Shown: one piece after another, positions 1 to 11,067 of the stretch
How positions within the stretch are numbered: the first letter of the stretch is position 1
How the letters are laid out: each line of letters starts with the position of its first letter
Origin: Cryptomeria japonica
Lineage: Eukaryota > Streptophyta > Pinopsida > Cupressales > Cupressaceae
Direction of reading: 5' to 3'
NCBI RefSeq assembly: GCF_030272615.1
Contig: NC_081405.1
Coordinates: 157,003,454 to 157,067,453 of the forward strand
DNA: 64,000 nucleotides
Notes under the pieces: generated by a model
What the model was told of the DNA's origin: nothing
The model's input: the letters and a program-made list of their open reading frames with translations, nothing else
Database searches by the model: none
Translations under genes and position numbers: made by a program

Positions 1-113
1 TCCCGATGCCATGGGTCCCCATCCTTTCAACCATCCTCATCATCCACCATAGATCCCAAAGAGACAAGTTGTCCTTGAGATGTAGAGGCAATAGAACCAG
101 AAGAGCCAGACAT
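1..113 (-). other. Possible N-terminal fragment of an unidentified minus-strand gene
   Basis: On the minus strand an ATG at 113-111 opens a Ser/Gly-rich start (MSGSSGSIASTSQGQL), followed by an acidic DDEDG stretch. An in-frame TGA at 29-27 comes next, and the frame then continues to the window edge with KDGDPWHR. The composition looks like a protein N-terminus rather than random reading. I do not recognise the family. The rest lies outside the window, so neither function nor intactness can be judged. Confidence 0.25.
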
Positions 114-472
114 GTTTTTCCCTCCATTCGTAGAATTCAAATTTCCCTCCAGCTGAGCTATTCCCTCCATTCGCAGAAAAAAAGATGATTGCAAGTTTGA
201 GTTACTTGTCTATGTTTAACTATGTTTTGTTTGACTTTCCATCCACCCTTGATTCCTCTACATCATATATGCTCTATGTGGTGTGTGTGATGGTTTCAAT
301 CCTATCCATTCTTTACCATATGGCTAGACTCCTCTCCTTAACTAGTTCTCATCTTCAACAGGTCTCACATTCACTTAAAATCATTCACATGATAATAGAT
401 CAGCCCATCAAATCCAAATAAATACATGTACATGGTAATGGAAACATAATTAATATAATCACTTTTCATTTT

Positions 473-491
473 AATATATATATATATATAT
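473..491. repeat. (TA)n microsatellite in a gene-free stretch
   Basis: A short alternating TA run lies in AT-rich sequence. Between 114 and about 580 I see nothing else. The two short open frames there (6-188, 185-421) have no recognisable domain and unremarkable composition. Confidence 0.6.
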
Positions 492-579
492 GCATGAATA
501 CATACATATATTGAATAAGTATCTTATTATTCTATTCAAGCAAAAGTTGGGACATGACGACCTATTAATGGGCTTGTCT

Positions 580-1020
580 AGGAGGAAAACTGATTAAGGA
601 GTTTGAGTGGAGAAAACCAGATGATGAATGGGTCAAGGTGAATTTGGTGAGGCATAGGAACTCGGGTCCTTCGAGGCAAGATATATAGCACAATATTGGA
701 CTAGTATTATTGTAGAAATGGGGGCCAAAAAGTTGGTAGAGGGATCGAACAATGAGGCCAAAGCACAAGTTTCTTTATTCCCTATCAAAATGGTGAAAAA
801 AAGAGTCATTTCAAAGCTTCATCTTGAGGGTGATTCTCTAATAATAATAAATGTTATTATTAAAGAGGAATATATTGCTTGGAAGATTAATAAATATATT
901 AAAATTATTAGAAATTATTTAAATTATTTTAAAAACTTTCAAACATCCTACACATTGAGGGGTGGTAACACCATGGGGGACACCTTGTCCAAGCTGGTGA
1001 TGTCATTTAATGATGGGTAG
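580..1020 (+). pseudogene. RNase H-like (RVT_3) remnant, probably 3' end of a LINE
   Basis: The plus-strand translation resembles the RNase H-like domain found at the 3' end of plant L1-type LINEs. WVKVNLVRHRNSGPS (about 629-680) matches the first strand, but the usual first catalytic Asp of VNFDGA is lost. NNEAKAQ (about 748-768) holds the catalytic Glu position. LEGDS (about 820-835) holds the next Asp. RGGNTMGDTLSK (about 956-993) matches the final N-x-x-A-D type motif. A stop falls before the ATG at 718. No reverse transcriptase lies upstream in the window. The following 285 bases to 1305 show no gene and may be the element's tail. It could instead be a host RNase H-like pseudogene. Confidence 0.5.
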
Positions 1021-1305
1021 GCGAATAAGATTTGGGAAGATTACCAAGGTTTGCATTTCAATTTTTGAAGGTGGTCGTACACTACCACGCATAGAGTTAA
1101 TAATGGAAAGTGAAGGGCCATTAATTTGGTGAAACCTAGGGGCTTTATTTATGATAGAGGTGGTATTTCCTCCTTGAAGGGTAATGTTGCAATAATTTTG
1201 ATAGGTGGCATGAGTGGGTAGAGAAGGGATGCGAACTTATCCTTGATTAGCCCAAGACAATAGATGGCATTTATGGGCAAGGTGTCGAAGAAGAGGATGA
1301 GGAGC

Positions 1306-2471
1306 TATAGCATCCTAAAATTTTACCCCTTTACAATTTTGACTACATTTGGGTCCTTACCTTAGTGTTTACGCCCCTAGGCCCGTCTGGGACCTGATTT
1401 TGCTCGCACCCTACAAATATGACCTCATTTTGACCTTATACATCAACTCATCCCCTTATCCTAGCCCCAAAAATGGGTAGGACTAGGGAACCATGCCTTG
1501 GTCCTCCCTATTTGGGCCCCTCTTTCAACCCTTTTACCATTTAAAAAATTGAGTGAGAAACCTAGCTTTGTGTCGACTTGTGTCAAAAAATCAATATGTT
1601 TTTCGATTGGCAAGTATAAAATGAGGCTTTCCCCTCTCATTTGGACATCCAAGAATAGCATCCACACACATGAAATTCAATTTGACATCAAGAAATAAAG
1701 CATCCTAATTCAAGTGAGTAAGCAATCAGTTTTCCTTCAAGCATTGGAGTAGCAATAAGGTCAATATTTAAGCATTGGAATTGACATTCATGTTCCATGT
1801 TATTGAAGACTTTATAAAATACTAATTTCGTGTGAAGACAAACAAAACATCACAACTAGGTATATCATTTGGTTTTCGGTCATTATTCAACACCTCTGTC
1901 AAAAGGAGAATCTTTCATTACAACAATTCAATCATCTTTTATGTCTATTTCATGGTTAATTCTAAAATTGGGGTTTGACTTAGGAAAACCCCTATTTCCA
2001 ACCAATTTCCCCTTCTTTTTGTGTGCAGGAAACAAGTACAGAGCTATGATCTTCAGGATAAGCATTATTTATAGTGACAAATCAATCCCCTTTTGTTGTG
2101 CAAATTTTTTGGAGGACCAAGGTGATGGGCACCATGGTCCTGACATTTTGGGAGCTCCTTCAAGGATCATATCTGAATCTACTTATATTTCGCAAATCCG
2201 GGTTGGTGGCTCAATCCTACATCTGTAGCTTGTTGTTTATGTGTTTTCATTCTCATTTCCACCACTTTACCCTAATTTTAGCAATTCAACTTACAAAAGA
2301 GGTTAAACAAATTCACACCTTGAATCCAATCAGCATTTACAGTCCTTAACCTTGTCGGTTTGTGATTGAATCTATTGGATTCAACCCCTCTTTTGAATGT
2401 AAAGGTCCCTAAGTCAAAAATTAGCGGTTTCTTCCTTCTATGGTGTGAACCCTAATTTTTTGCCCTTTACA
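1306..2471 (+). repeat. G1 5' LTR
   Basis: It starts TATAGCATCCTAAAATT, close to the start of B's LTR in its own direction (TGTAGCATCCTAAAATT; the first TG has become TA). It ends CCCTTTACA just before the primer site, as B's LTR does. A related, more decayed copy of its middle and 3' part lies in the CACTA element at about 15100-15460. Short open frames inside it (1498-1698, 1869-2228) are not genes. Confidence 0.75.
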
Positions 2472-2474
2472 TTT

Positions 2475-2490
2475 TGGTGAACCCGACTCC
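2475..2490 (+). other. G1 primer-binding site
   Basis: TGGTGAACCCGACTCC lies 3 bases after the LTR end. The same TGGTGAACCCGAC core follows the 5' LTR of element B. By position it should pair with the 3' end of a tRNA that ends GTCGGGTTCACCA. I cannot name that tRNA from sequence alone. The leader 2491-2937 is AT-rich and non-coding. Confidence 0.7.
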
Positions 2491-2937
2491 TTACACCTGC
2501 AATTCTGATTTTTGTTTTTATATTTAAGTGTTTATGCAATTTAAAATTCAAATTTCATTTACAAGTTTGATTTCCAAGTGAATTTTAAAAATTTATAGGT
2601 TAAATTCACTAAAACACTAATTTTTAAATTTAAAATTGAGCTTATGGGTTGTCTAATTTTGGATTAATTATTTCAAATCCAATTGTTAATGTTAATTCAA
2701 ATTCAAAATTATGATTTTAAATCCGATTTCAAATTAACTTTTAAAAAATTAAAAGGTTATTTTCACAAAGCCCTAATTTTTAAATTTAAATTTAATAGTG
2801 GATTGTATTTATCTTTTCAAAATCACAAATCAATTTGCTTAATTAATTGAACAATATTTTTTACAAAATTTTGCATTGTTTAATTATTTTAAAGTTCAAT
2901 TTCAAAATTTCAAAATTCAAATTTCCCTCCTTGGTGC

Positions 2938-3090
2938 ATGAGTTTTACTACTATCAGTCCAACCTATAATATCCCAGTGAGAAGAACTTGTAGAATTAAG
3001 GCTTCCCAAGGTTTAATTACTAAGGATATGGAGACTAATTTGGGTAACTTGTTCCATGAGGATGTTGGTGGTTCTTCCAACCCTACAAAT
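2938..3090 (+). pseudogene. gag: G1 gag, segment 1 (N-terminus)
   Basis: The ATG at 2938 opens MSFTTISPTYNIPVRR, nearly the same as the start of B's gag. About 51 codons follow, including GLITKDMETNLGNLF. The frame is cut at 3090, where element A begins. The apparent continuation to 3174 reads into A's LTR and is not gag. The CAAAT at 3086-3090 reappears at 28632-28636, where gag resumes. Confidence 0.85.
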
Positions 3091-3985
3091 TGTTGGGAAA
3101 ATGGTGTCTCAACCTTGCATTTACATGAGGTTAATATTTATAGTAAGTTTTCGTTTGAGCATGAAATGGTGTGAAAATTTCCCCAAAGCTTTGGATTGGC
3201 TAGGTAAGCATGCCGACAATTTATTGTCACAAGATAATAACTACTTTTGAATATATTAAAGTTTTTATTTTTGAAGGGTGCGATGAAAGGTTTAAATTTA
3301 ATTTTGAGGAATCTAGACCCTCCAAAATGCCCTAAAAAGTGGGCATCACTGGCAAAGCCAATTACGAGGTAATAGAGTACTTCACAAGATTTTTGGTGCA
3401 TCAAACAATTCATCAATCAGACAACCAGTTCACAAGTTATGGCTTTTGAAAGTTTGGACTCCTAAAAAAGGAAATATAAAATGCATCACACACATAAATG
3501 AGCTATAAAAAGGAGGAACACATGTTGATGTGTGTTTTCAAACGTCATAGAGAATCTATAATGGAGATAAGTTTGGCTCTACTTTATTGGGTGGTTTTAG
3601 CCCATGGTTTTATAATACCATTTGATGATTTCTTGTATTGTATCTCCTATATATGAGGTGCATGAGATAGAGGTTGTGTGTAAGGTTTTTATGGCTATTG
3701 AGTTACATTTGAATCTTTTATTAGTGGTACTCTTGTGAAGAGCTTTCTCTACAAGTATATTGTAATTTGTTATTGATTATTGAATAAATATTGAGCTGCT
3801 TTTGGAGTGTGGGGTTTTCTCTTGAAAGGGTTTACCCCACATAAATCACTATGTTGTGGCATGCATGATATTATGTTTATTTTTGTTAAGTTTCTGTAAG
3901 TATTGTAACGATCTGTAAAAAAAATTGCATTACCCTCCTCTCAAGGTTAGTGCAGGAAGTTGTTTCGCTACTTAACTTCCTTACA
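3091..3985 (+). repeat. A 5' LTR
   Basis: It starts TGTTGGGAAAATGGTGTC and ends CTTAACTTCCTTACA. It matches the 3' LTR at 27737-28631 along its length, with many scattered substitutions by eye. That divergence indicates an old insertion. It contains no gene; the short frames 3056-3250 and 3138-3416 are incidental. Confidence 0.9.
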
Positions 3986-3987
3986 AG

Positions 3988-4000
3988 TGGTATCAGAGCC
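3988..4000 (+). other. A primer-binding site (tRNA-iMet type)
   Basis: TGGTATCAGAGCC begins 2 bases after the LTR end. This is the usual plant copia primer site, complementary to the 3' end of initiator methionine tRNA. Confidence 0.9.
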
Positions 4001-6831
4001 TGAATGTGTGGCCCTACCCCAACTCAGTTTGACATTTTCAGTTATTTGCATATTGAGACTATTATGGATGCTTTATTTTATGCTTTATGGATTTAGAACC
4101 TATATGATTTCATGATTGGATCACATTGACATATATTGATGCCTTATTCTATGCATGATGATTATGAAACTTTATATGTTGTTAGCATAGGATTATTTTG
4201 AAATGGTGAATGTCATTATTGGAATTGCAGGACTTCATTTTGATGATAGAAAAATGATGCTTATTTTATGAATGATTCAATTTTGTGAATTATGTTAATT
4301 GCTTAGGTGAAATCGAATTTAATTGAATGAGATATTGAATTATTGTTGACAATGTATGAGTGTTTGATGTGCAATGAAATCCATGTATTTAATTATGTAT
4401 AATTGTGATTATTTGGAACTACTAATGTGTTAATTGAGATGTGCAGGAAAATTATCCATGTGACCATGGAATTTAAATGGAGAACCAAACCTAGACCAAT
4501 GTACGTTTGTTAAGCCAGGGGTTGTCTATTTGGAGAGACAACACCCCGTTTGTAATGTATTTTATTTGTGAAGTGTATGATGCTTGAGTGTTAAAATAAA
4601 TTTTTATGTATATGTGTAATCCTACAAGAGACAAATTCCATGTGTGATTTTTATATTGTATTTTTATTGTGTCACTTGACACATGTGCTGATTAGTGTCA
4701 TTGATTTTGACTTGACTCTTGGAGGGAGTTTTGTTTCTACCAAAGCCATTCAAAAAAACATGAGTGTGGTCCCAAATTTGCCTTGGGTAGGGAGTCTTGG
4801 GAGTGGTCAACTCAGGTTGACCCGTAGGTAAACTTCAGTTGGGTTTCTAAGGGGTTAAATGGACTCTTAGGGTCAATTTTGAGGCTTTTCCAAAGGTCCA
4901 AAGGGTATACCTATGGGTTAGGGGTATTTTGAAACATGTGACTACTCCCATGTGACTGTTTAGTCACCTCAAAAAGTGGTGTTTCCAAGGTGAACGAAAA
5001 TTCAACTTAGAAAGTTCCTTTTAGGATAGACAACCTTCCCTTTTGATGTCAAACTCTCTTCCCCATCTTCTCTCACCTTTTCCCTTTCCAGTTTTAGTAA
5101 TGTGTAAGAGTTTGGGAAAAGCAACCAATGGGAACTCTCACCTCACCCAAGGGGTTGGGGAGTGTGTGAGAGGCCTTCTTAGGCAAGAATTGGAGACTTA
5201 GTGAGTAATCACCCACTCTCCATTGCTGGAGATTATGCACTTGCTTTGAAAATTTAGTGGTAGGATAGAATTTTTGGGAAAGATTGGTGGAAAAAGTTAG
5301 TGTGGATTTGGGCAGCTCATCCCCAACTATATCTAACATACCTATTGGCAGATTGAGGTTGGTTATAATTCTCTTTTGTTTATGTTGTTTAAGTTGTTTT
5401 TTTTTTGAAAGAAAGAAATGTTTGTTGAAGAGTTGTGTATATGTAAATTGTTGAAGGAGGAAAATGTAAGTTTTCATTCTATGTTTCTTTTTGTTTTGTG
5501 TTCTTGTTTTGGGAGTCTCCAAGACCTCCTACCCTTGGGAGAGTAGGATGGTCTTGGGGGTGGAAGGAGTATGACAGCCTTGGGTGAGAGGCTCTCCTTA
5601 TGGGGAGTGATCTCAAGGGTGTCCTTTGTGACCCTTGCTACATAGCCTTGTGTATGCATTTGGGGGTCATAAGGGGAGAAAATATGGCCTTTGAGCCTTT
5701 GGGGGGCATAAGGTAGGCAGGTGTATTTTTGTTGCATATGTATTGCCATGAGGTGGCTTGAGTTGTATTCTGGCTTGCAATCTCCCCAATGGTACTTGGT
5801 CCACTTCCACCCGTGGAATGATCATCACAGAGTGTGGTGAAAGTGTAGCTTGGGATGGGAAGATGTATATTGAGTGTATGCCCTATTTGTTGTGTTGTTT
5901 GCTTGCTTGTAACCCGTCTAGTGCTTGGTTCTCCAAGCTCGGGGGTGGCTTCTAGTAAGCCTAGGCTGGGAGGTGAGCTCTCCATGGTCAAAGTTGTGTT
6001 TTATTGTAGGTTGCTTGGGATGGGAAAGGAAAGAGTAAAGCATGTGGTTGTTGTTTTATGTTGCAGAAAGATTTAAAAGTCAAATGCATTTATCATTGAA
6101 GTTTGTAAAGAAAAATGGGAGCTATGTTGTATTTATTTTCAAGAAAAGAAGTGTATATATTGTATTCATATTACTATGGAAGGGAAAATACTTGTTGGGT
6201 TTTCATACCTATTTGTAATCTTATTTACCTTGTATTTAAAATTGTAAAAGAAGTATATTTTTCCTATTTGTGTTGGTATTGCAAAAAAAAAAAAAGGGAG
6301 AAATGAAATTAGTTTGTATTTATTTCTTCAAAAAAAAAAGGATGTTGTTGCACTTAAGTTTATTTGGCAAATGAACATTTATTTCTATTTCTACATGTTC
6401 ATCTAGCTATATTAATGCTGCTGCAAATAAACAAAACAGTCATTTATTTTCCCATTTAATGCAGAAAATGAAACTTATTATAGTAGTCTATTTCGTTTCA
6501 AAAAGATTAGCATTTAGTTCTTAGATTTAATTTGATTACAAAAAGAATGGTTATATTTTAGTTTGCTATTTAGGATGCATTGTAAATGCTAGAAGTAGAA
6601 TGTTGTTTTTAAACAAAAGGAAAAAAAAAAAAAAAACAGAATATTCAACATATATATTTCTTCAAATTTGTCAAAAAAAAAAAAAAAGATAAATATACTC
6701 TTTCCCATTAAACAAACTACAAATAATAATAGTAAAATCTCTGCATGCATTCTAAGGTTATACAAAACAATAATGAACTCAAGAATGCCTAAGTGAGTCA
6801 TAATTTGAAAAAATGTATATATACCTTGTTC

Positions 6832-6957
6832 ATTAATATATATATATTGATATATATATAAATATATATATATAATTATATATATATTTATCATTCTTCA
6901 TTTGTGAAATCGATATTTTTCAAAATAAAACTGTATATATATATATATATACATATT

Positions 6958-6985
<28 letters not shown>
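6832..6985. repeat. TA-rich microsatellite cluster in S1
   Basis: Several TA/TATATA runs occur here, and another long TA run lies at about 7690-7722. Together they flank the GC-rich island at 7021-7430. Confidence 0.8.
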
Positions 6986-6988
<3 letters not shown>

Positions 6989-7049
6989 CTATAATAAATA
7001 AAATATAAAAAAAAATTGGAAGTTCGCGTTTTAGCCTATCCCGCAGACT

Positions 7050-7255
7050 GTGGGCTGCGGAACCCATAGACTGTGGGCGGCGCAATCCGCAGCCTGCGAG
7101 AGCCACAAACTACGGGTGGCGCAGTCCGCAGCCTGCAGAAGCTGCAGAACTGCGGGCGGCGCAGTCCGCAACTTGCGGGAGCCGCAGAACTGCGGGCGGC
7201 GCAGTCCGCAGCCTGCAGGAGCCGCAGACTGCAGGCGGCGCAGTCCGCAGCCTGC
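7050..7255 (+). repeat. GC-rich minisatellite, about 39-40 bp unit, five copies
   Basis: The unit has the core GGCGGCGCAGTCCGCAGCC followed by TGCNGGAGCCGCAGACTGC-like sequence. Five imperfect copies run head to tail. The stretch to about 7430 is strikingly GC-rich within otherwise AT-rich S1. Reading frames stay open here in several phases on both strands only because stop codons are rare in the repeat, so the 7031-7490 ORFs are not genes. It may be the LTR promoter or enhancer region. Confidence 0.85.
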
Positions 7256-7530
7256 GGTACCCCGCGCTGCCACCGCCTCCACCCACATCCTCCACTTTCC
7301 CTCCATGAGCAAGGGTAAACCCCCGCCGGCCCTTCTCCCTCTGCCATCTCACAGTCCGGTTCGGCCCTACGTGCCGCCGGAAGCCAAAACAAAACGGGCG
7401 CCGCTTCCTCCTTCGGTCACGCCCACACCTACACACACACACACAAAAACATAAAAGAAAAGAAAGGCCATTCACACACACACACAGCACAAAAAGAAAA
7501 AAGGGATAAAAGATGTTAACTTATTTGCCC

Positions 7531-7557
7531 TAACCCTAGTTTCGGGTTAGGGCAAAA
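7531..7557. repeat. Telomere-like inverted repeat in S1
   Basis: GCCCTAACCC and GGGTTAGGGC form a perfect 10-bp inverted pair around a 7-base loop. The words match the plant telomere unit and the telobox promoter element (AAACCCTAA-like). Whether it is functional is unknown. Confidence 0.6.
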
Positions 7558-7689
7558 CACACATAGAATTTAAAATAAGTATGTGTGTGGTGGGAAGAGA
7601 ATTAGAAGGGGATTAAATAATATAGTAAAAATATCCCCCCCTTCCTATTAGAATATACTTACAAGCTTATATATAAACAAATATAGGTA

Positions 7690-7725
<36 letters not shown>

Positions 7726-8411
7726 AACTCTTATAATTATTATTGAATTTAGTTAGTGCGAAACTAATTAGAATTTTCTTATAGCTTCATTTTAGAGCCA
7801 GACTTAGATTTATTTGAGTTAAGGCTAGAGGGAAACATAAATAATTACCCTTGTATTGGAAGCTTTAGAAGTTAAAATAATCTTGGCCTTCATTAAAATA
7901 ATTTTAGGGCACAAATGCTATTATGGGATTAATTTGACCCTCTAGTCAAGTGGTAGGTAAATTATTCGTAATGTTAAAAATAGGCCAAGGATTAATTAGT
8001 CATTAAGAGATTATTAGACATTTAATTTTAAAGATCGTATATTAAGCTGGAGATTAATCGCTAAGAGAGTTAAATAAATTATTAATAGAGATCAGTGATA
8101 ACTTTTTGGGGAAATATTGGCTCGCTTATAACTTAGTTAAATTTATCACCAAATTAAATTTATTATTTGATTTACACGAAACATAGTTAAGACCAAACTA
8201 AGTTGCATTATTTTATTTCAGCTAATCGTACTTAGTTGGGTTGAGTATAAAAAAAAAAAAAAAAATTTATTCCGTTCGTGCCCAAAAGTTTGGGCATGAC
8301 ACTGAACACCTTTGGTTTCAGTTGTGGGTTGCTAGGTTTATTGAACTAATCTAGATTTGAGTGGGAGCTTGTGCAAAAGACACTTTTTGATCTTGATGCA
8401 GAGACTTTCAG

Positions 8412-9686
8412 ATGGCAAGCTCATCAAGGAGAATAGAGCTGGAGAAATTTAATGGAAGTAATTTTGGGATGTGGAAGCTGAAGATGGAAGATATGCTATT
8501 AGATCAAGATCTATGGGATGTTGTTGATGTGAATGTCTCAAGACTTGCAAATCCTATTGCGGCTACTTAGTATGATATTATGGACCATAAATCCAAGGGT
8601 CTAATCAAACTATTATTGGAAGACTCTATTCTGATCAATGTCCATGAAGAGAACTCTACAAAGAAGATATGGACTAAGCTCGGTGAAATGTATCAAGCAA
8701 AATCTTTATTGAATCAGATTTTCTTGAGGAAGAAATCGTATTCCTTAAGAATGGAAGAGGGTGGATAAGTTACAGAGCACCTAGAAGCATTTAATATATT
8801 GGTGGCTCAATTGGTATCTATTAGTGTTAAGATGGACAAAGAGGAGAAATGAAAGATCTTTCTTTGTTCTTTGTCTAATTCATGGGATTCTCTTGTTATG
8901 AATATCAGTAGTACTTCTATTGTTTTGAAGTCTGAAGAGGTGGTGATTGGCCTACTTGGTGAAGAGATGTGGAGGAAGGTTTCCATTAGTTTGAAGGAAG
9001 CCCTAACTATTCATGGAAGACCCAAGGAAAAAGGCAAGAAGAATCAGAAGCACAATAAGTCCAAATCTAGAGGGAGATTAAAATCTCTTGGAAAGTCCAA
9101 AGTCATTTGCTAGAATTGTGATAATTCAGGTCACATCCACAAGGACTACAAAGAATAAAGGAAGAAGAAAAAAAAGAAGTTTGATTTTAATTCTGAGTTT
9201 GAGAAGGAAGATGGTGATGCATTCATTGCAATTTTGGCTACTCATATAGGTAATGATGCATGGTTAATTGACTCAGGTGCATCTTTTCATATGACTTTCA
9301 ATAGAGATTTGTTTTATAAATATGAATAATTTAATGGAGGTAAGGTGTACTTGGGTGATGATTCACATTGATATATTGTTGGTCCTAGTAAAAAAAGGAT
9401 CACATTTCTTGATGGTAGAATAAAAAGGATTAGCGGTGTGCTACATATCCTTGGATTAAAAAAAAATTATTATCTATGAGCATATTGATAGATGCGGGTG
9501 TGCAGGTAGTCATTTTTTATGTAGGATGTAAGATGTTTAAGGGTGCTATGGTGATTACTAGAGGTGTCAAGTTTGACACTTTATATAAGCTACAGGCATA
9601 CATGATTGAATGTAACAGGTCTTCTGTAAAAAGTAAATTTATGGATACTTCATCGGAAGATTTAAGGGTTTCACCTTCAGTAGATG
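8412..9686 (+). pseudogene. gag-pol: A gag-protease, decayed, truncated in the pre-integrase region
   Basis: The ATG at 8412 follows the leader and opens MASSSRRIELEKFNGSNFG, typical of copia gag. Gag runs to a zinc knuckle at about 9110-9155 whose second residue is now a stop (C*NCDNSGHIHKDYKE; the last Cys has become Tyr). The protease motif WLIDSGASFHM lies at about 9262-9294 with its DSG intact. The GAG-pre-integrase region follows (about 9450-9640). In-frame stops fall at about 8568, 8766, 8850, 9111, 9157 and 9328. A frameshift occurs near 9460 in an A-run. The reading ends at 9686, where an antisense gag fragment of element D begins. The integrase core expected next is absent. Confidence 0.85.
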
Positions 9687-9933
9687 GACTGTCCTTATCT
9701 TGTACATCAATGAACTCAATATCAGAGAGGCTGCTAATAAGGGCTTCCATGACTTATCCATTTTCTTTAATTTCTCTTTTATGATCATCGGTTAGAGTGC
9801 CAATGGGGATAACATAGACATTCTCAACATAGCTCCAATGTTGGGCACCCAAAATCTTGATATAAATCTTCATTTTGTCCTTCCATATTTTGAAGTTATC
9901 TCTATTGAACTTAGGACCTTCCCTCTTCATCAT
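9687..9933 (-). pseudogene. gag: D2: truncated gag fragment of a second D copy
   Basis: On the minus strand MMKREGPKF-type gag begins at 9933 and matches D's gag (24046-23811) for about 82 codons, including MEALISSLSDIEFIDVQDKDSP. It then stops abruptly against A sequence at 9687. An internal stop precedes MEALI. A primer-site-like ATTGGTATCAAAG precedes it (minus strand, about 10003-9990), next to the inner D LTR. This places an LTR plus primer site plus gag outside D's full copy, which a simple single insertion does not explain. Confidence 0.85.
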
Positions 9934-10003
9934 TAAGTAGGATCTTTTACCTCAAGCGGTTAAACTTATATCACCAAGGACCTAGAGTTGCTTTGATACC
10001 AAT

Positions 10004-11067
10004 TGATGAATAATGATGAACAACAAATACCCTAATCGGTATTGAGAGGGGGGGTGAATTAGTACATACAAAACTTCTTAACAACTTATCAAGTTAAAAC
10101 AATTCTAACCGATTATCTTCATCACTGAACTTAACCATGGCAATACCAGTTAAACACAGTAAGACCTCAGACAACTATACTAGTAAAACTGAATACTTCA
10201 ACTAACACTTAATACTTGATAACAACTTCACCAATATACTCATGCATGTTTTGTACCAGTAATACCATAACCATTAACTTTGCATGCATATTCACCTAAA
10301 CAAAGATTGCTAAATCATCACATGAAAAATGCACAACTCATGACACACAGATTTTTCACATGGAAACCCAAATGGGAAAAACCACAGTGGGGATGAATAC
10401 CCACAAGCTTGTTTTTGAACTCTTTTGAATCTCGCTCTGTTAGGAGCCTAATCTGGTTAAAGACTTTACAATAAAGTTATGTTAGGAACCTATCCTATTA
10501 AATATCACCTGGTTAAGAGATGGCTATATACCCTATTAAAGGTTGAAACCCTGTTAAAGCTTACCTTGCTAGAGGATTTGAAGAACTCAATGATCTTGAG
10601 TCACCTGGTTGTTAGAGGATTTGCAATAAGCATGTTAAAGCTATCCAGTAAAGGGATTTTCCAACTGTTGAAATGGTTAGAAGGCAACAGGTAAAGCTCT
10701 GATCTGATAACAACACTACATGCTAAGGCAGACCCTTTTTAGTTCCTCTACTCTGCAATCACACTCTGTAGTTTTCCACTCACTGGTCTGGCAAACATCT
10801 CATCACTCAAATACAAACATAGCATTTGCCAAAACAAACAATAACAAACATCATCGACCTTATAGACAACAATTAGGTCGGTAGCATAAACCCTAAACCC
10901 TAAACATTTTAGGTTTACAATTACAGGTGGTCCAATCCTGACCATTCAAAACACTTTGCATAGAATTAAACAATCTCAAACAGATCACAAATCCTACTGC
11001 ATCATCCATTCTCCACCGCATATGGAAATCAATAACCCATCACGCTCTCTTCACATACCGCTAAGAA
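10004..11067 (-). repeat. D inner LTR, part 1 (the CACTA element interrupts it)
   Basis: This matches D's other LTR (24118 to about 25175) almost base for base. Both carry a run of Gs next to GTGAATTAGTAC and a telobox-like CCCTAAACCCTAAAC (about 10890 and 25005). It stops at 11067, where transposon C begins, and resumes at 19295-19676. Joined length is close to that of the other LTR (1438 bp). The ORF 10479-10694 has a near-copy at 24592-24804 and is LTR sequence, not a gene. Confidence 0.9.

Larger units (their letters stand above)
4005..8301 (+). mobile_element. S1: 4.3-kb solo LTR, probably Ty3/gypsy (Tekay/Del-like)
   Basis: The segment starts TGTGTGGCCC and ends GGGCATGACA, with the TG...CA ends of an LTR. 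A perfect 5-bp duplication CTGAA flanks it (4000-4004 and 8302-8306). It interrupts A's leader between primer site and gag. It shows no gag or pol and no repeat of its own ends inside, so it is best read as one long LTR left by recombination. Very long LTRs ending GGGC(A/G)TGACA are typical of plant Tekay/Del chromoviruses; that assignment is inference. Open frames in it (5094-5522, 5474-5991, 7031-7490) have no recognisable domain. Strand is set from the end motif. Confidence 0.75.

Noticed and set aside
5094-5991. Minus-strand open frames of 91-142 codons in S1
   Set aside because: No recognisable motif, low-complexity Lys/Gln or Thr/Pro stretches, and located in an apparent LTR without genes.
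7031-7490. Five overlapping open frames of 80-134 codons on both strands
   Set aside because: They lie in a GC-rich minisatellite with few stop codons in any phase; the peptides are simple repeats and no domain is visible.
9476-9784. A 102-codon plus-strand frame at the A/D2 junction
   Set aside because: Its first part is A's pre-integrase region, but from 9687 it reads the antisense strand of D2 gag; it is a chimeric frame across a junction.
10479-10694. A 71-codon frame repeated at 24592-24804
   Set aside because: Its repetition is explained by both lying in D LTR copies; it has no start context or domain.
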